NCBI GenBank assembly: GCA_944382715.1
Contig: CALWNC010000008.1
Span: 1-58,110 of the forward strand
Length of the DNA: 58,110 nt
Direction of reading: 5' to 3'
From: an uncultured Clostridia bacterium
GTDB lineage: Bacteria; Bacillota; Clostridia; Christensenellales; UBA1242
Shown here: one piece after another, positions 9,131 through 17,613 of the stretch
Position numbering within the stretch: position 1 is the first letter of the stretch
Layout: the number at the start of each line of letters is the position of its first letter
The notes under the pieces: generated by a model
The model's input: only the letters and a program-made list of their open reading frames with translations
Told to the model about the DNA's origin: nothing
Databases searched by the model: none
Position numbers and translations under genes: made by a program

Positions 9131-9140
9131 AATAAAACTT

Positions 9141-10973
9141 TTAACTTTCTCGCTTTACTATTACGCCCTTGGTGGCTCCATAGCGATTTTCTCTTATTTG
9201 CACGGTTTGGGTCAAAACGCCATTTTCATCATAGTACTTTAAGTAACCTTTTGAATAAAATCCATCTTTTGGATAACTCAATCTAATTTCTTCGCCAACT
9301 TCAAGGTCAAGGTTCCCATACTTTTCATATTCAGTGTCAATCTTGTCACTTTCTGCAGGGATAATTTTTGTTTTCTCACTAAATCTAGTAATTTTGTATC
9401 TATTTTTTTTGCCAAATATTTTAATTTTACACTTGTCACCCTTTGAAGATGTGGTAATTATAATTTTGCCGTCTGTATTATTTCTTACAACTAGGTCACT
9501 TGAACCACTGTTTACCATTGCATCAAAACTTGGCTCTATGTATGACACGGGCAATGAGTGATTGTGAACTTCCAAAATGTCAAGCCCTGCAAGTAGACAC
9601 GCATTGTAAAGGGTTGTGCTTACTTGGCAAACCCCACCACCAAAACCCGTTGTAAAAGTTCCGTTAGAGATAATTTTTGCCTCTTCATAGCCACTTTTTT
9701 CGTTTCTTTCTCCAGTCACGGTATTAAAACTTAAAACTTCGCCCTGCTCCAAAACAAGCCCGTCAAACTTTTCAAGAGCAACTCTAATATTGTTTTTTCG
9801 CGGAAGAGAACTACTTTCAAAATTTGTGGTGAAACAACTTTTCTCTTGAAAATCGTTTTCAATGTCGTTGGTGTCTTCATAAAAATCAACTAAAATGTCA
9901 ATATTTATGTTTTTTGTGTTATTTTTTACACATTCAAATAATTTACCATAAAAATCATCTTGATTTAAAAACTTACCCTTTTTGCCATAAACATAGGAGA
10001 GTTTGCATGAATTTTTAACCACTTGAACATAGTTTTCTTCAGGGCTAATGTCGGTGATTTTACAAAGTCTCTCTTTAATAACCTCAATCTCTGGGAAAAA
10101 ATATCTCACAATCTCACTTTTACTCAGTCCAAATTCAGTTACGCGATTTAAAAGCTCTCTGTATTCATTTTCATTTGTAAGTAACTCTTTTTGTGTGTTT
10201 GAAATCCTTAAATCTTTAAGATAGTCTTTTGCAAGAAAAACGAGTTTTTTACCACTATATGTAAAAGTGTATTTTCGTAAAACATTGTCTGAAATATTTT
10301 CTTGTGAAGAATTTGTCAAAATCAAATTTTCCGTTTGATTTGAAACTGCATAACTATTTATAATAGATTTTTTTGACTTAAAATGGTAGAGATTGTCGAA
10401 TGGCGTAGAATTATGGTATAAAAGATTGTCGGAAAATGTAGGACTTTTTAGATTAGTTGTAGTAATGTTACTAATTTTGTCGAACGGCGTAGAATTATGG
10501 TATAAAAGATTGTCAGAAAATGTAGGACTTTTTAGATTAGTTGTAGTAATGTTACTAATTTTGTCGAACGGCGTAGAATTATGGTATAAAAGATTGTCGG
10601 AAAATGTAGAACTTTTTAGATTAGTTGTAGTAATATTACTAAATTTGTCGAACGGCGTAGAATTATGGTATAAAAGATTGTCAGAAAATGTAGAATTTTT
10701 TAGGTTGGTTGTAGTAATATTGCTAAATTTGTCGAACGGCGTAGAATTATGGTATAAAAGATTGTTAGAAAATGTAGAACTTTTTAGGTTAGTTGTAGAA
10801 ATATTACCAAATTTGTCGAATTGTGTAGTATTAATGTATTGAAAAACATCTTGCTCAGTTGAGGCTTCATTTTTTTGCAGTTTATAATTTATTTTATTAA
10901 GCCCCAAAAAAGTTATGGTAAAACCAAACAAAAAAAATAAGAGCATACAAAAAATTTTTTTAAATTTTGTCAT
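9141..10973 (-). CDS. VanW-family surface protein with a tandem-repeat stalk
   Basis: The protein has 610 residues. It has an N-terminal membrane anchor (FCMLLFFLFGFTITFLG) and, from about residue 45 to 195, five copies of a 28-residue repeat containing STPFDK, NITTTNL and DNLLYHN. A middle region follows, then a VanW domain with LSFNTVTGERNEKSGY, GGGVCQVSTTLYNACLLAG and HNHSLPVSYI. The last 80 residues look like a G5-type beta domain. VanW proteins of this type are cell-envelope proteins of uncertain activity. The repeat probably forms a stalk lifting the domain from the membrane. The repeats are almost identical in DNA, so copy number is likely to vary between strains. The start is the only Met before the anchor; its ribosome site is weak. 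Confidence 0.8.
   Translation of the reverse strand: MTKFKKIFCMLLFFLFGFTITFLGLNKINYKLQKNEASTEQDVFQYINTTQFDKFGNISTTNLKSSTFSNNLLYHNSTPFDKFSNITTTNLKNSTFSDNLLYHNSTPFDKFSNITTTNLKSSTFSDNLLYHNSTPFDKISNITTTNLKSPTFSDNLLYHNSTPFDKISNITTTNLKSPTFSDNLLYHNSTPFDNLYHFKSKKSIINSYAVSNQTENLILTNSSQENISDNVLRKYTFTYSGKKLVFLAKDYLKDLRISNTQKELLTNENEYRELLNRVTEFGLSKSEIVRYFFPEIEVIKERLCKITDISPEENYVQVVKNSCKLSYVYGKKGKFLNQDDFYGKLFECVKNNTKNINIDILVDFYEDTNDIENDFQEKSCFTTNFESSSLPRKNNIRVALEKFDGLVLEQGEVLSFNTVTGERNEKSGYEEAKIISNGTFTTGFGGGVCQVSTTLYNACLLAGLDILEVHNHSLPVSYIEPSFDAMVNSGSSDLVVRNNTDGKIIITTSSKGDKCKIKIFGKKNRYKITRFSEKTKIIPAESDKIDTEYEKYGNLDLEVGEEIRLSYPKDGFYSKGYLKYYDENGVLTQTVQIRENRYGATKGVIVKRES
10393..10840 (-). repeat. 84-bp tandem repeat inside the VanW gene
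   Basis: TTGTCGAA begins each unit at 10393, 10477, 10561, 10645, 10729 and 10813: exactly five 84-bp steps plus a partial sixth copy. The unit is 28 codons, so gain or loss of copies keeps the frame. The central copies are nearly identical in DNA, which indicates recent expansion or conversion. Because of the period, an antisense frame is also open; it is not a gene. Confidence 0.95.
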
Positions 10974-11115
10974 ACTCTTATTTTGTGCAAGATTTTATCA
11001 AAAATTAGTTAAATTTGTAAATTTTTAGTTTTTTTTGTCTTTTTTTAGCATAAATTTTGCAGAAAGTATAGTAAAACCAAAAAAACTAATAATTGCAAGA
11101 AGATAAATATTCATA

Positions 11116-12504
11116 CTACTCAAAAAAGTCAGGGTTTGATTCAACCACTTTTGTACCTATCATAACAATGTCTTCCAAGTTATTATTTTTCTTTTGAACG
11201 ACAATTTGCTTTAAGATTTCCTCACGAAAATCGTCAAGCCTTTCTAGTTTTATCTTTGGGAATTTTCTAATAAGTTGTTCGCTGTCAATTTTAAGCTCCG
11301 AGTTTCTCATAGGGTAGCCTTCTTTTTTTATTGCCTCAAATTCTTCCGTTAAGAGATTAATTGTTTTTGTGTGTGCTTTTGATAGCTTATCGCTAACTTT
11401 GGTATTCTTTTTAAGCTTGATAATTTTTTCAAACATAAATCTGTTATCAAACACAAAGGCACGAATTTTTTTTCTGCTCACTAGAAATTTACATATGAAC
11501 ATATTTCCAAATATAACTTTTTTAATGTTTTCAATATCTTCTTTTTCATATGCAAGTCCGTCATCGCCAAGATTTTTTTCTATCACTTCATTAAGCACTT
11601 GCTCCAAAGCGTCCATTTTTGTGTTTTTCTTTCGCATTTCGTAACTTGCAATATCTTGAAGTAACACATATATTCTTATTTCATACGGTGTGTTTTTTAT
11701 TTCCCTTAGAATGTACTTGTAAAAAGTTTCACCCGTGTTTGTCATTAGCTTGCTCTTTTGAATTTCTTCCATACTAGGCAAAATATATTTCCACATTCCA
11801 TAATCGCCAATTTTTTCAAATGCAACTCGGTGTGAAAATTTAACTAGCCCATCACCTTCATAAGCTCTGTCAAGGTAGAGCATTTTTTCAAACTCTCTTC
11901 GAATTCGGTTTTTTGACAAATACACTAAGCTGTCAGTATTTTGTCTGAGAACTAAGTCCTCATTTTCTGGAATGACAAAACCAAAACACGCTGAAAATCT
12001 TATTGCTCTAAGTATTCTTTCAGGGTCGTCCTCGTATACAATTTTTGGGTTTCTTACGGTTGTTATTTTGCCCTGAGCAATGTCTTCACGCCCAAGTAAT
12101 GGGTCTACTATTTTATCATTTATTATGTCATAATACAAAGCATTGATTTTGAAATCTCTTCTTTTAACATCTTCTTCAAGCGTATTTACAAACTTTACTG
12201 CAATTGGCACATGGCTTTCACCATCATATTCGTCTTTTCTAAAAGTTGCGTGCTCAAAGGTTTTTCCGTTGACCAAAATTCCCATAACTCCAACTTTTGC
12301 ATTGATGTTTTTAAGTTTATATGGTGAATCTTCCAGAAGATAAATAAGTTCTCTAGGCGTCACTTCTGAGCAAAGGTCGTAGTCGGTTTTTCTTGCCTTA
12401 AGACCCATAATGCTATCCCTAACTGCTCCACCAACAAGATAAAGCTTTTTGCCCTTTTCATTAAAAAACTTTGCAAGTTCTCTTATCTCCTCAACAATTT
12501 CCAT
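11116..12504 (-). CDS. cca: CCA tRNA nucleotidyltransferase / poly(A) polymerase family protein
   Basis: From the chosen ATG the protein has 462 residues. LYLVGGAVRDSIMG at residues 21-34 and TDYDLCSE at 40-47 form the class II nucleotidyltransferase head, with the metal-binding Asp pair in DYD. VNTLEEDVKRRDFKINALYYD, DPLLGREDI and DDPERILRAIRFSACFG follow in the family order. The enzyme adds or repairs the CCA end of tRNA. The start at 12504 follows GGGGTGGTTGG; a longer frame to 12549 would lack homology. The gene is divergent from the next gene and separated from it by about 290 bases. Confidence 0.85.
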   Translation of the reverse strand: MEIVEEIRELAKFFNEKGKKLYLVGGAVRDSIMGLKARKTDYDLCSEVTPRELIYLLEDSPYKLKNINAKVGVMGILVNGKTFEHATFRKDEYDGESHVPIAVKFVNTLEEDVKRRDFKINALYYDIINDKIVDPLLGREDIAQGKITTVRNPKIVYEDDPERILRAIRFSACFGFVIPENEDLVLRQNTDSLVYLSKNRIRREFEKMLYLDRAYEGDGLVKFSHRVAFEKIGDYGMWKYILPSMEEIQKSKLMTNTGETFYKYILREIKNTPYEIRIYVLLQDIASYEMRKKNTKMDALEQVLNEVIEKNLGDDGLAYEKEDIENIKKVIFGNMFICKFLVSRKKIRAFVFDNRFMFEKIIKLKKNTKVSDKLSKAHTKTINLLTEEFEAIKKEGYPMRNSELKIDSEQLIRKFPKIKLERLDDFREEILKQIVVQKKNNNLEDIVMIGTKVVESNPDFFE

Positions 12505-12752
12505 ACCAACCACCCCAAATGTAAATTTATTAGATATATAGTAACACAATTTTGCGTTTTGCTCAAATAAATTTTAAACCTAACTTCCACTTTTTTTGAG
12601 AAATTTGTAAATATGTAAATTTTTTGAAAAAAACCAGTCATTTTGTCAGTTTGCGTGATTAGTTTAGCTATCAATTTTTTTACTTGCAACAATTCCCCAA
12701 AAAAATTACTTTTAACAACCTAAAAATTACGAGTATTCAAATGAATTTTTAT

Positions 12753-12781
12753 TTGTAAAGGAAGAGCGCATGTGTTATAAT
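12753..12781 (+). promoter_or_regulatory. Promoter with extended -10 for the 12799 gene
   Basis: TTGTAA (12753-12758), 17 bases, then TATAAT (12776-12781) preceded by TGT, giving the extended TGnTATAAT form. Confidence 0.6.
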
Positions 12782-12798
12782 ACATATGTGAGGGAAAT

Positions 12799-13299
12799 AT
12801 GGAGAAGTTAAATTCAAAAATTAAACTGTTATTTTTTGTAGCATTAATATTTTCAATAATGCTTCCAGTTGGGATACTCCAAATAATCTTTGGTGCAATA
12901 AATAATATTACGCCAATTTTAGTGCTTGGCATAATTTTTGTAGTTTTGGGTTTTTATGGCACTCCTCTTTGGTGGATAAACTATGCAAACAAAAAGAGAC
13001 TTAAAACGGTTCTAAACTTAATCTTAAACGAACACATTTACTCGGTTTCTGAACTTTCTGAGCAACTATCTAAAAATCCAAAAGAGATTTCTGCCATCAT
13101 AAATCAATTAATTGTTGGGGGATATTTGACGGGATATCTCTTTAAAAATAATGAGACTTTAATTTATAATACAAATCAACCTCAGACCAAGAAAAACTCA
13201 CTCAAATCAAAGTGCCCAAACTGTGGGGCAATGATGGAAAGCAATGGAGTTAACTTTGTGTGTGAATTTTGTGGGTTTGTTAAAGAAAAATCTGAGTAA
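12799..13299 (+). CDS. Small membrane protein with winged-helix-like domain and zinc ribbon
   Basis: The 166-residue protein has two hydrophobic segments near the N-terminus (about residues 9-30 and 38-60). A helical region with NEHIYSVSELSEQL and PKEISAIINQLIVGGYLTGY follows and reads like a winged helix. The end is a zinc ribbon with CPNCG and CEFCG pairs. The layout suggests a membrane-bound sensor or regulator acting on the cytoplasmic side. Similar two-TM/winged-helix/zinc-ribbon proteins occur in Firmicutes without a known role. A strong promoter and a GAGGGA ribosome site lie just upstream. Confidence 0.6.
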   Translation: MEKLNSKIKLLFFVALIFSIMLPVGILQIIFGAINNITPILVLGIIFVVLGFYGTPLWWINYANKKRLKTVLNLILNEHIYSVSELSEQLSKNPKEISAIINQLIVGGYLTGYLFKNNETLIYNTNQPQTKKNSLKSKCPNCGAMMESNGVNFVCEFCGFVKEKSE

Positions 13300-13636
13300 T
13301 CTGCCTTATATAAAGTTTTTAGAATATGTAACAATTGTTAAAAAGGGCAGTTAAATTAAAACGATTTTTGATTTTGTGCAAGATTAAAAATTTAGGCAAG
13401 CTTTAAATGAAATAAAAAAGGCTCTGTCAGTCTGCCTGTTTATTCACTATAATATAACTTACTTAAAAAATTCTTTTGCGTCTCTTTGGCAAATTACATT
13501 TATTTCAAAATACTTGTTTTAGTTCTAGTTTTGTTTAAATTTTTTTTAACTATTCCAAAATCTAAAAAATATATTTGAATTTTTAGTTTGCTTTATTTAT
13601 TTTTATCATTTATAATATCTTTAGGAGGGAAATTTT
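13300..13636 (+). promoter_or_regulatory. Intergenic stretch with the SDR promoter
   Basis: TTGCTT (13588-13593), 17 bases, TATAAT (13611-13616), then AGGAGGG before the ATG at 13637. The remaining sequence is AT-rich; only a weak AGGC/GCCT hairpin near 13422-13440 is seen, and no gene. Confidence 0.55.
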
Positions 13637-14395
13637 ATGTTTGATTTAAAAGGAAGAGTTGTAGCAATTACTGGTGCGTCAAGTGGTCTTGGAGCACAAA
13701 TGGCAAGGGGGTTTGCTGGGCAGGGCGCTGACCTTGTGCTTATGGCAAGGCGTCTTGAAAGACTTCAAGCTTTGGCTAGCGAACTTGAAGAAAAAGGAGT
13801 TAAATGTCTTTGCATTAAGTGCGATGTTACAAATCCTGACGATGTTAACAGTGCTGCTAAACAGGCTGAAGAACATTTCGGCAAGGTTGATATTCTCGTT
13901 AACAATGCTGGCTCTGCAAAAAATAATGGCGTTTTGAATATGACAGATGAAGAATGGCAGTTTACTATGGATACTGACCTTACTAGTGTGTTTTATGTTA
14001 CAAGAGCATTTGGCAATATTATGAAAAAACACAACTACGGCAGAATTATCAATATCGCATCAATGTATGGTTTGGTTGGCAACACTGCAATGGATACGGT
14101 TGCCTATCACTCATCAAAGGGTGGCGTTGTAAACTTTACAAGAGCCGTTGCTGCAGAACTTGCAAAATATAACATTACCTGCAATGCAATCTGCCCGGGA
14201 TATTTTGCAACAGAACTTACCATTGACACTCTTAAAACTGACGCGTTTACTGCTTATATGAAAGCAACCGTTCCAGTTGGAAGATATGGCAATGAAGGAG
14301 AACTTAATGCAGGTGCAATCTTTCTTGCAAGTGATGAAGCAAGCTATGTAACTGGTGTTATTTTGCCAATTGATGGTGGCTACACGGCAGTTTAG
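13637..14395 (+). CDS. Short-chain dehydrogenase/reductase (SDR), FabG / gluconate 5-dehydrogenase-like
   Basis: The 252-residue protein is a classical SDR of normal length: TGASSGLG at residues 12-19 binds the nucleotide, LVNNAGSA marks the central strand, INIAS carries the catalytic Ser, and AYHSSKGG is the Tyr-x3-Lys motif. PGYFATELT and the end TGVILPIDGGYT are standard. It should oxidise or reduce a hydroxy/oxo group using NAD(P). The N-terminal MFDLKGRVVAITG resembles sugar-acid dehydrogenases, but FabG-type activity is not excluded. Its codons are less A-biased than those of its neighbours. It has its own promoter and terminator. Confidence 0.85.
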   Translation: MFDLKGRVVAITGASSGLGAQMARGFAGQGADLVLMARRLERLQALASELEEKGVKCLCIKCDVTNPDDVNSAAKQAEEHFGKVDILVNNAGSAKNNGVLNMTDEEWQFTMDTDLTSVFYVTRAFGNIMKKHNYGRIINIASMYGLVGNTAMDTVAYHSSKGGVVNFTRAVAAELAKYNITCNAICPGYFATELTIDTLKTDAFTAYMKATVPVGRYGNEGELNAGAIFLASDEASYVTGVILPIDGGYTAV

Positions 14396-14432
14396 TTTTA
14401 AAATATTGATAAAAATGTACAAAAGAATAGAA

Positions 14433-14473
14433 AAAAAACATGGGTCAAATAGGTTTTAGGCTCATGTTTTTTG
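14433..14473 (+). terminator. Intrinsic terminator after the SDR gene
   Basis: AAAAAACATG pairs with CATGTTTTTT around a 20-base loop and ends in T. Confidence 0.75.
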
Positions 14474-14560
14474 TATGTAATTTTTTTTTATATTAATATT
14501 TTTCACCAATTTATTTGAAGTCTTATCTTTGTAGTTTATATAAAAGAAAATTACTTTTAC

Positions 14561-14581
14561 AAAAAAACTGTCAGTTTTTTT
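14561..14581. terminator. Bidirectional terminator-like hairpin
   Basis: AAAAAAACT, a GTC loop and AGTTTTTTT form a perfect nine-base stem. CTGACAGTTTT at 14629-14639 repeats one arm, so a larger alternative hairpin is possible. The rest of 14582-14980 is AT-rich with no gene seen. Confidence 0.5.
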
Positions 14582-14980
14582 GTGTATTTCACAATAATAC
14601 TTTTGTAAATGAGTATATTTTAATATTTCTGACAGTTTTGTTTCTATTATAAGCTAGTTTCAAATATTTATATTTTTAAGTTAAATAAATAAATTAAAAA
14701 ATGAAATAAAAAGTGAAAATTAAAAAATAAAAATAATAATGGAAGTGAACATAATAAAAAAGAAATAACTTCAAGTAAAAAATGGAGCATTATTTTTTGC
14801 TTATATTTCCACTTATCATAGTTATTCTTCCAAGCTATTTAATTTGAAAATTTATATCGAGTGATTCAAAAAAAAATAATCTACAAAACATAAAAACAAT
14901 TTTTGCGAGTAATTATTGACAGGCTTAAAGCTTAAATTTAATATTTTGACATATAATAAAATTAGTATTATACAAAAATG

Positions 14981-15008
14981 TTGACATTTTGTTCTCATTA
15001 ATTATAAT
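14981..15008 (+). promoter_or_regulatory. Promoter of the DUF3800 leader
   Basis: Consensus TTGACA (14981-14986), 16 bases, consensus TATAAT (15003-15008). Transcription would start close to 15015, just before the structured leader. Confidence 0.65.
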
Positions 15009-15024
15009 GCTATTATGAAAAAAT

Positions 15025-15091
15025 AATTTGGGCTGGGATGAAATTCCCTATAGGTCCACCACGGCGGGGGTATTCCTCGCCATTTTTTATT
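15025..15091 (+). ncRNA. Structured leader RNA upstream of DUF3800
   Basis: GGGA/TCCC closes one hairpin (15034-15047) and GGT/ACC another. GGCGGGGG (15063-15070) pairs with TCCTCGCC (15074-15081) and is followed by ATTTTTTATT, which reads as a terminator. The segment is much richer in G and C than its surroundings and sits between a consensus promoter and a DUF3800 start codon. Several conserved 'DUF3800' RNA motifs upstream of such genes have been described by comparative genomics; this is probably one, but I cannot say which class. Confidence 0.55.
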
Positions 15092-15100
15092 GGAGCTAAT

Positions 15101-15770
15101 ATGCAAAAGAAGATTAGTATTTTTGTTGATGAGTCTGGGGATTTTGGCAAATACGATGAAAATGTCCTTTTTAAAAAATAGCATGGTATTTCATAATCAG
15201 AAAATCAATATTTTATCAGAAATTGAGCATCTTGATGAAAGATTAAATTATAAAAATCTTGAAGGACATACTCTTCATGTTGGTCCATTAATTAGAAAAG
15301 AAGAGCCATATAGAAATATGACGCAATCTGAAAGAATGAAAATACTTACAACTTATTTTATGCTTTTTAATAAATTGAACATAAAATATAAAACATTTAT
15401 AGTTGAAAAAACTAAAGGGCAAACTAAAAATGATTTAATTCGGTCTTTATCTGGGCAAGTAATGGAATTTGTAAACTCAAAGCATAATTATTTTGCAGAT
15501 AATAAATTTGTTATTTACTATGATAATGGTCAAACACAAGTTAGCAATATATTAGCAACTGTGTTTAGTTTGTATGATTGTGAATTTAAAATAATTAAAC
15601 CAGATAAATATAAATTATTTTAAATTGCCGATTTGGTTACTACATTTGAATTAATAAACTATAAACGAACTACTATTAGAAACAGTAAATCTGAAATTCA
15701 TTTCTTTGGTTCAATAAATAGATTTAATAAGGATTTCTATAAAAAAATAAAAACCAAAAGATTTGATTAA
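15101..15770 (+). pseudogene. DUF3800 protein gene, broken by a frameshift and a nonsense codon
   Basis: The first 26 codons give ISIFVDESGDFGKYD, the hallmark N-terminus of DUF3800 (an RNase H-like fold), then stop at 15179. Losing one base in the T5/A6 run at about 15168-15178 restores a frame continuing with MVFHNQKINI and HTLHVGPLIRKEEPYRN to a TAA at 15621. Reading past that TAA gives IADLVTTFELINYK, the family's usual QxADL block, so the TAA replaces a Gln codon, and the frame ends at 15768-15770. The repaired protein would be about 223 residues, the normal length. Two independent lesions in a full-length gene indicate recent inactivation. DUF3800 genes are common in mobile and defence-associated regions. 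Confidence 0.8.
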
Positions 15771-15801
15771 TATTTTAAAACATTTATTATCGTCATAACA
15801 C

Positions 15802-15836
15802 AAAAAGACCTACTATTAAAGATAGAAGGTCTTTTT
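15802..15836 (+). terminator. Intrinsic terminator after DUF3800
   Basis: AAAAAGACCT pairs with AGGTCTTTTT; the loop is 15 bases. Confidence 0.7.
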
Positions 15837-15960
15837 ATTGGATAACAAACTTCAGTACCTAATAAAGATAAAGGTATTTTATAAGATAATAAATTCTACT
15901 ATCTATTAAAAAAGGTATTTTATAAGATAATAAATTTCACTATCTGTTAAAGAAGGTCTT
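15826..15960. repeat. Tandem repeat of 41-45 bp between DUF3800 and tRNA-Arg
   Basis: AAGGT starts units at 15826, 15871, 15912 and 15953. The second and third are nearly identical (AAGGTATTTTATAAGATAAT then a CTATCT block); the first and fourth are diverged or partial. Confidence 0.8.
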
Positions 15961-15972
15961 TTGGATAATAAA

Positions 15973-15996
15973 ACCCCACTACATATGTAGTGGGGT
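15973..15996 (-). terminator. Perfect palindromic terminator of tRNA-Arg
   Basis: ACCCCACTACAT is followed directly by its exact complement. On the minus strand the stem ends in GTTTTATTAT, placing a terminator seven bases after the tRNA. Confidence 0.75.
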
Positions 15997-16002
15997 GTGG
16001 AG

Positions 16003-16079
16003 TGGTGCGATCTCCCGGACTCTAACCGGGACTCTACCGCTTAGGAGGCGGTTGCGTTATACAGTTACGCCAAGACCGC
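16003..16079 (-). tRNA. tRNA-Arg (anticodon CCT)
   Basis: On the minus strand GCGGTCT pairs with AGATCGC as acceptor stem, GCG/CGC forms the D stem, ACCGC/GCGGT encloses the loop CTCCTAA (anticodon CCT), and CCCGG/CCGGG forms the T stem. The 3' CCA is encoded. The gene is 77 bases. tRNA genes are frequent integration sites, and the DUF3800 pseudogene lies on its 3' side. Confidence 0.93.
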
Positions 16080-16628
16080 ATAATTAGATTTGGCAAGCTC
16101 AGTTGACATTAACAATCGCTAAATATACGGATATTATTGTATAATTTTTAATAAAAAGCAATGCACTAAAAAAAATTATACAAAAATTGTTATTGCCCTC
16201 TAACTAAATGCATTGAAATTTTGCATTTACCAAACAAAAATAATATATCACAAACAAATTTTTAAATCAATAATTTGTAGTAACACAAATTAAAATTTTT
16301 TAATTTTTTGTGGTTTTATCTTCATAGTAACACTAATTAATAACTTAAAATTTTCAAAGTGTTTCTAATTTGGCAAATGTTTAATATTAAATTTGAAATT
16401 TTAAAATCTCCACAGCTTAAAAAAATCAAAATTGTGGATTTTGAAATATTTTACACAAATTTTTACAACTTAATAATAATTAAATATTCTGTTTTGAATA
16501 TTTAAAAGTAATTTTATTGTTTTGCGGGAAAAAGAAAGTTAAAAAAATAAAAAAAACTATGTCAAAAATTTGTTTTTCTATAATTTAGTGTTAAAATGGT
16601 GTCAAATATTAAAAAAAGGAGAAAGAAA
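16080..16628 (+). other. AT-rich intergenic stretch
   Basis: No gene is visible. CACAAATTAAAA and TTTTAATTTTTTGTG form a hairpin at about 16286-16314, and TAGTAACAC followed by AATTA occurs twice (about 16280 and 16326). An AAGGAGAAAG ribosome site at the right end serves the pilin-like pseudogene. Confidence 0.4.
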
Positions 16629-17350
16629 ATGATTAATTTATTTAAGGCATTGATTTCTACCGAGGGGGGGGTACTAACCAGCAAGTAGATGCAATTGGCA
16701 ACATTGCTTCTTCGGCATATACCACATTCCGAGGCATAATCAATGTGGTATTGCCAATTCTGATTGGCGTAATTTTAAGTCTTGGGTTATTTTATGGAAT
16801 TCAGTTAGCAGTAAGATATGCAAAAGCTGAAGAAGAGGAAGACAAGAAAAAGGCAAAAAATTCTTTAACAAATGTTATTGTTGGTTGACTTGTTGGCGTT
16901 GTGTTTATTGCAATCATAATGCTTGTACTAAATGATGGGTATATAAAGTCACTATTTGGCGATGGAGTAAAAACCGATTTTGGTTCAACCACAATTACTG
17001 AAACTGTGGGTGCAAGTTTTGAGCAAGAGTCAGATAAACTTTATGTTGCTGAAGTTACAAACGACAATGAACTTACTTTGCAAGATCTATTTGATACTTT
17101 AAGCTTAGACACAAGTACAGTTACATTAATTAAATATGGTAATGCAGATCAAACAGTTGCTGATTTTGATTATAGCATTACATTCCGTTCGCTTATCAAT
17201 AATAATACATTTGATAGTGGAGCGACTATAACACTCAATTGTGATACAACTGATGCAGATAAGAATCCAACTGGGATAAAACAAATAGTTTTAAATTATG
17301 CAAAAACTGAAGAAACTGGAGTTGAAAAAATTTCTGCTAGCTTAACTTAG
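16629..17350 (+). pseudogene. Conjugative pilin-like (TrbC/VirB2-type) protein gene, frameshifted, with an in-frame TGA
   Basis: A good ribosome site and ATG give MINLFKALISTEGG, then the frame breaks in a run of eight G (16664-16671). Nine or six G would join it to TNQQVDAIGNIASSAYTTF, a hydrophobic segment VVLPILIGVILSLGLFYGI, a charged loop with EEEEDKKKAKN, and a second hydrophobic segment. That second segment is cut by TGA at 16886, where Trp would fit (VIVG, stop, LVGVVFIAI). This two-helix layout matches VirB2/TrbC-like pilins of Gram-positive conjugative elements. A beta-rich region of about 140 residues follows to the final stop. No other conjugation gene is in the window, so it is an isolated remnant. 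Confidence 0.6.
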
Positions 17351-17586
17351 TTGACAGTTTTAAATTAATATATCTTTATGGGAGAGAGAAATCTTTCCCT
17401 TTTTTTGAGTTCAATTTTATTTTGCTAGGCAACAAAAATAAATAATATTACTATAAAGCTAGTCAAGTATTAGTTTGTCTAGAAATAATGAAGCGATAAA
17501 GCAAATGTTATTTATCAAGTAAAAAAGATTTATTTGAAAAAAATTTAAAAAAGGGGTTTAAAATAAATTAAAAAATAAAAACCTTG

Positions 17587-17595
17587 TGCTATAAT
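17587..17595 (+). promoter_or_regulatory. Extended -10 promoter of the glucokinase gene
   Basis: TGCTATAAT matches the extended TGnTATAAT form; no good -35 box is seen. The start codon follows 18 bases later after GGGAGAG. Confidence 0.45.
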
Positions 17596-17613
17596 AAAAC
17601 TGGGAGAGAAAAA

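Noticed and set aside
10393..10842. Plus-strand repetitive frame opposite the VanW repeat
   Set aside because: Shadow of the 84-bp repeat; the minus-strand frame carries the VanW domain and signal anchor.
15826..15960. Possible CRISPR array
   Set aside because: Units are directly adjacent with no unique spacers, and no cas gene is present; it is a plain tandem repeat.
16629..17350. Reading TGA as Trp to rescue the pilin-like gene
   Set aside because: TGA ends ogt, the PilX-like gene and the prepilin peptidase gene, two of them with overlapping starts, so TGA is a stop here; the frameshift also remains.
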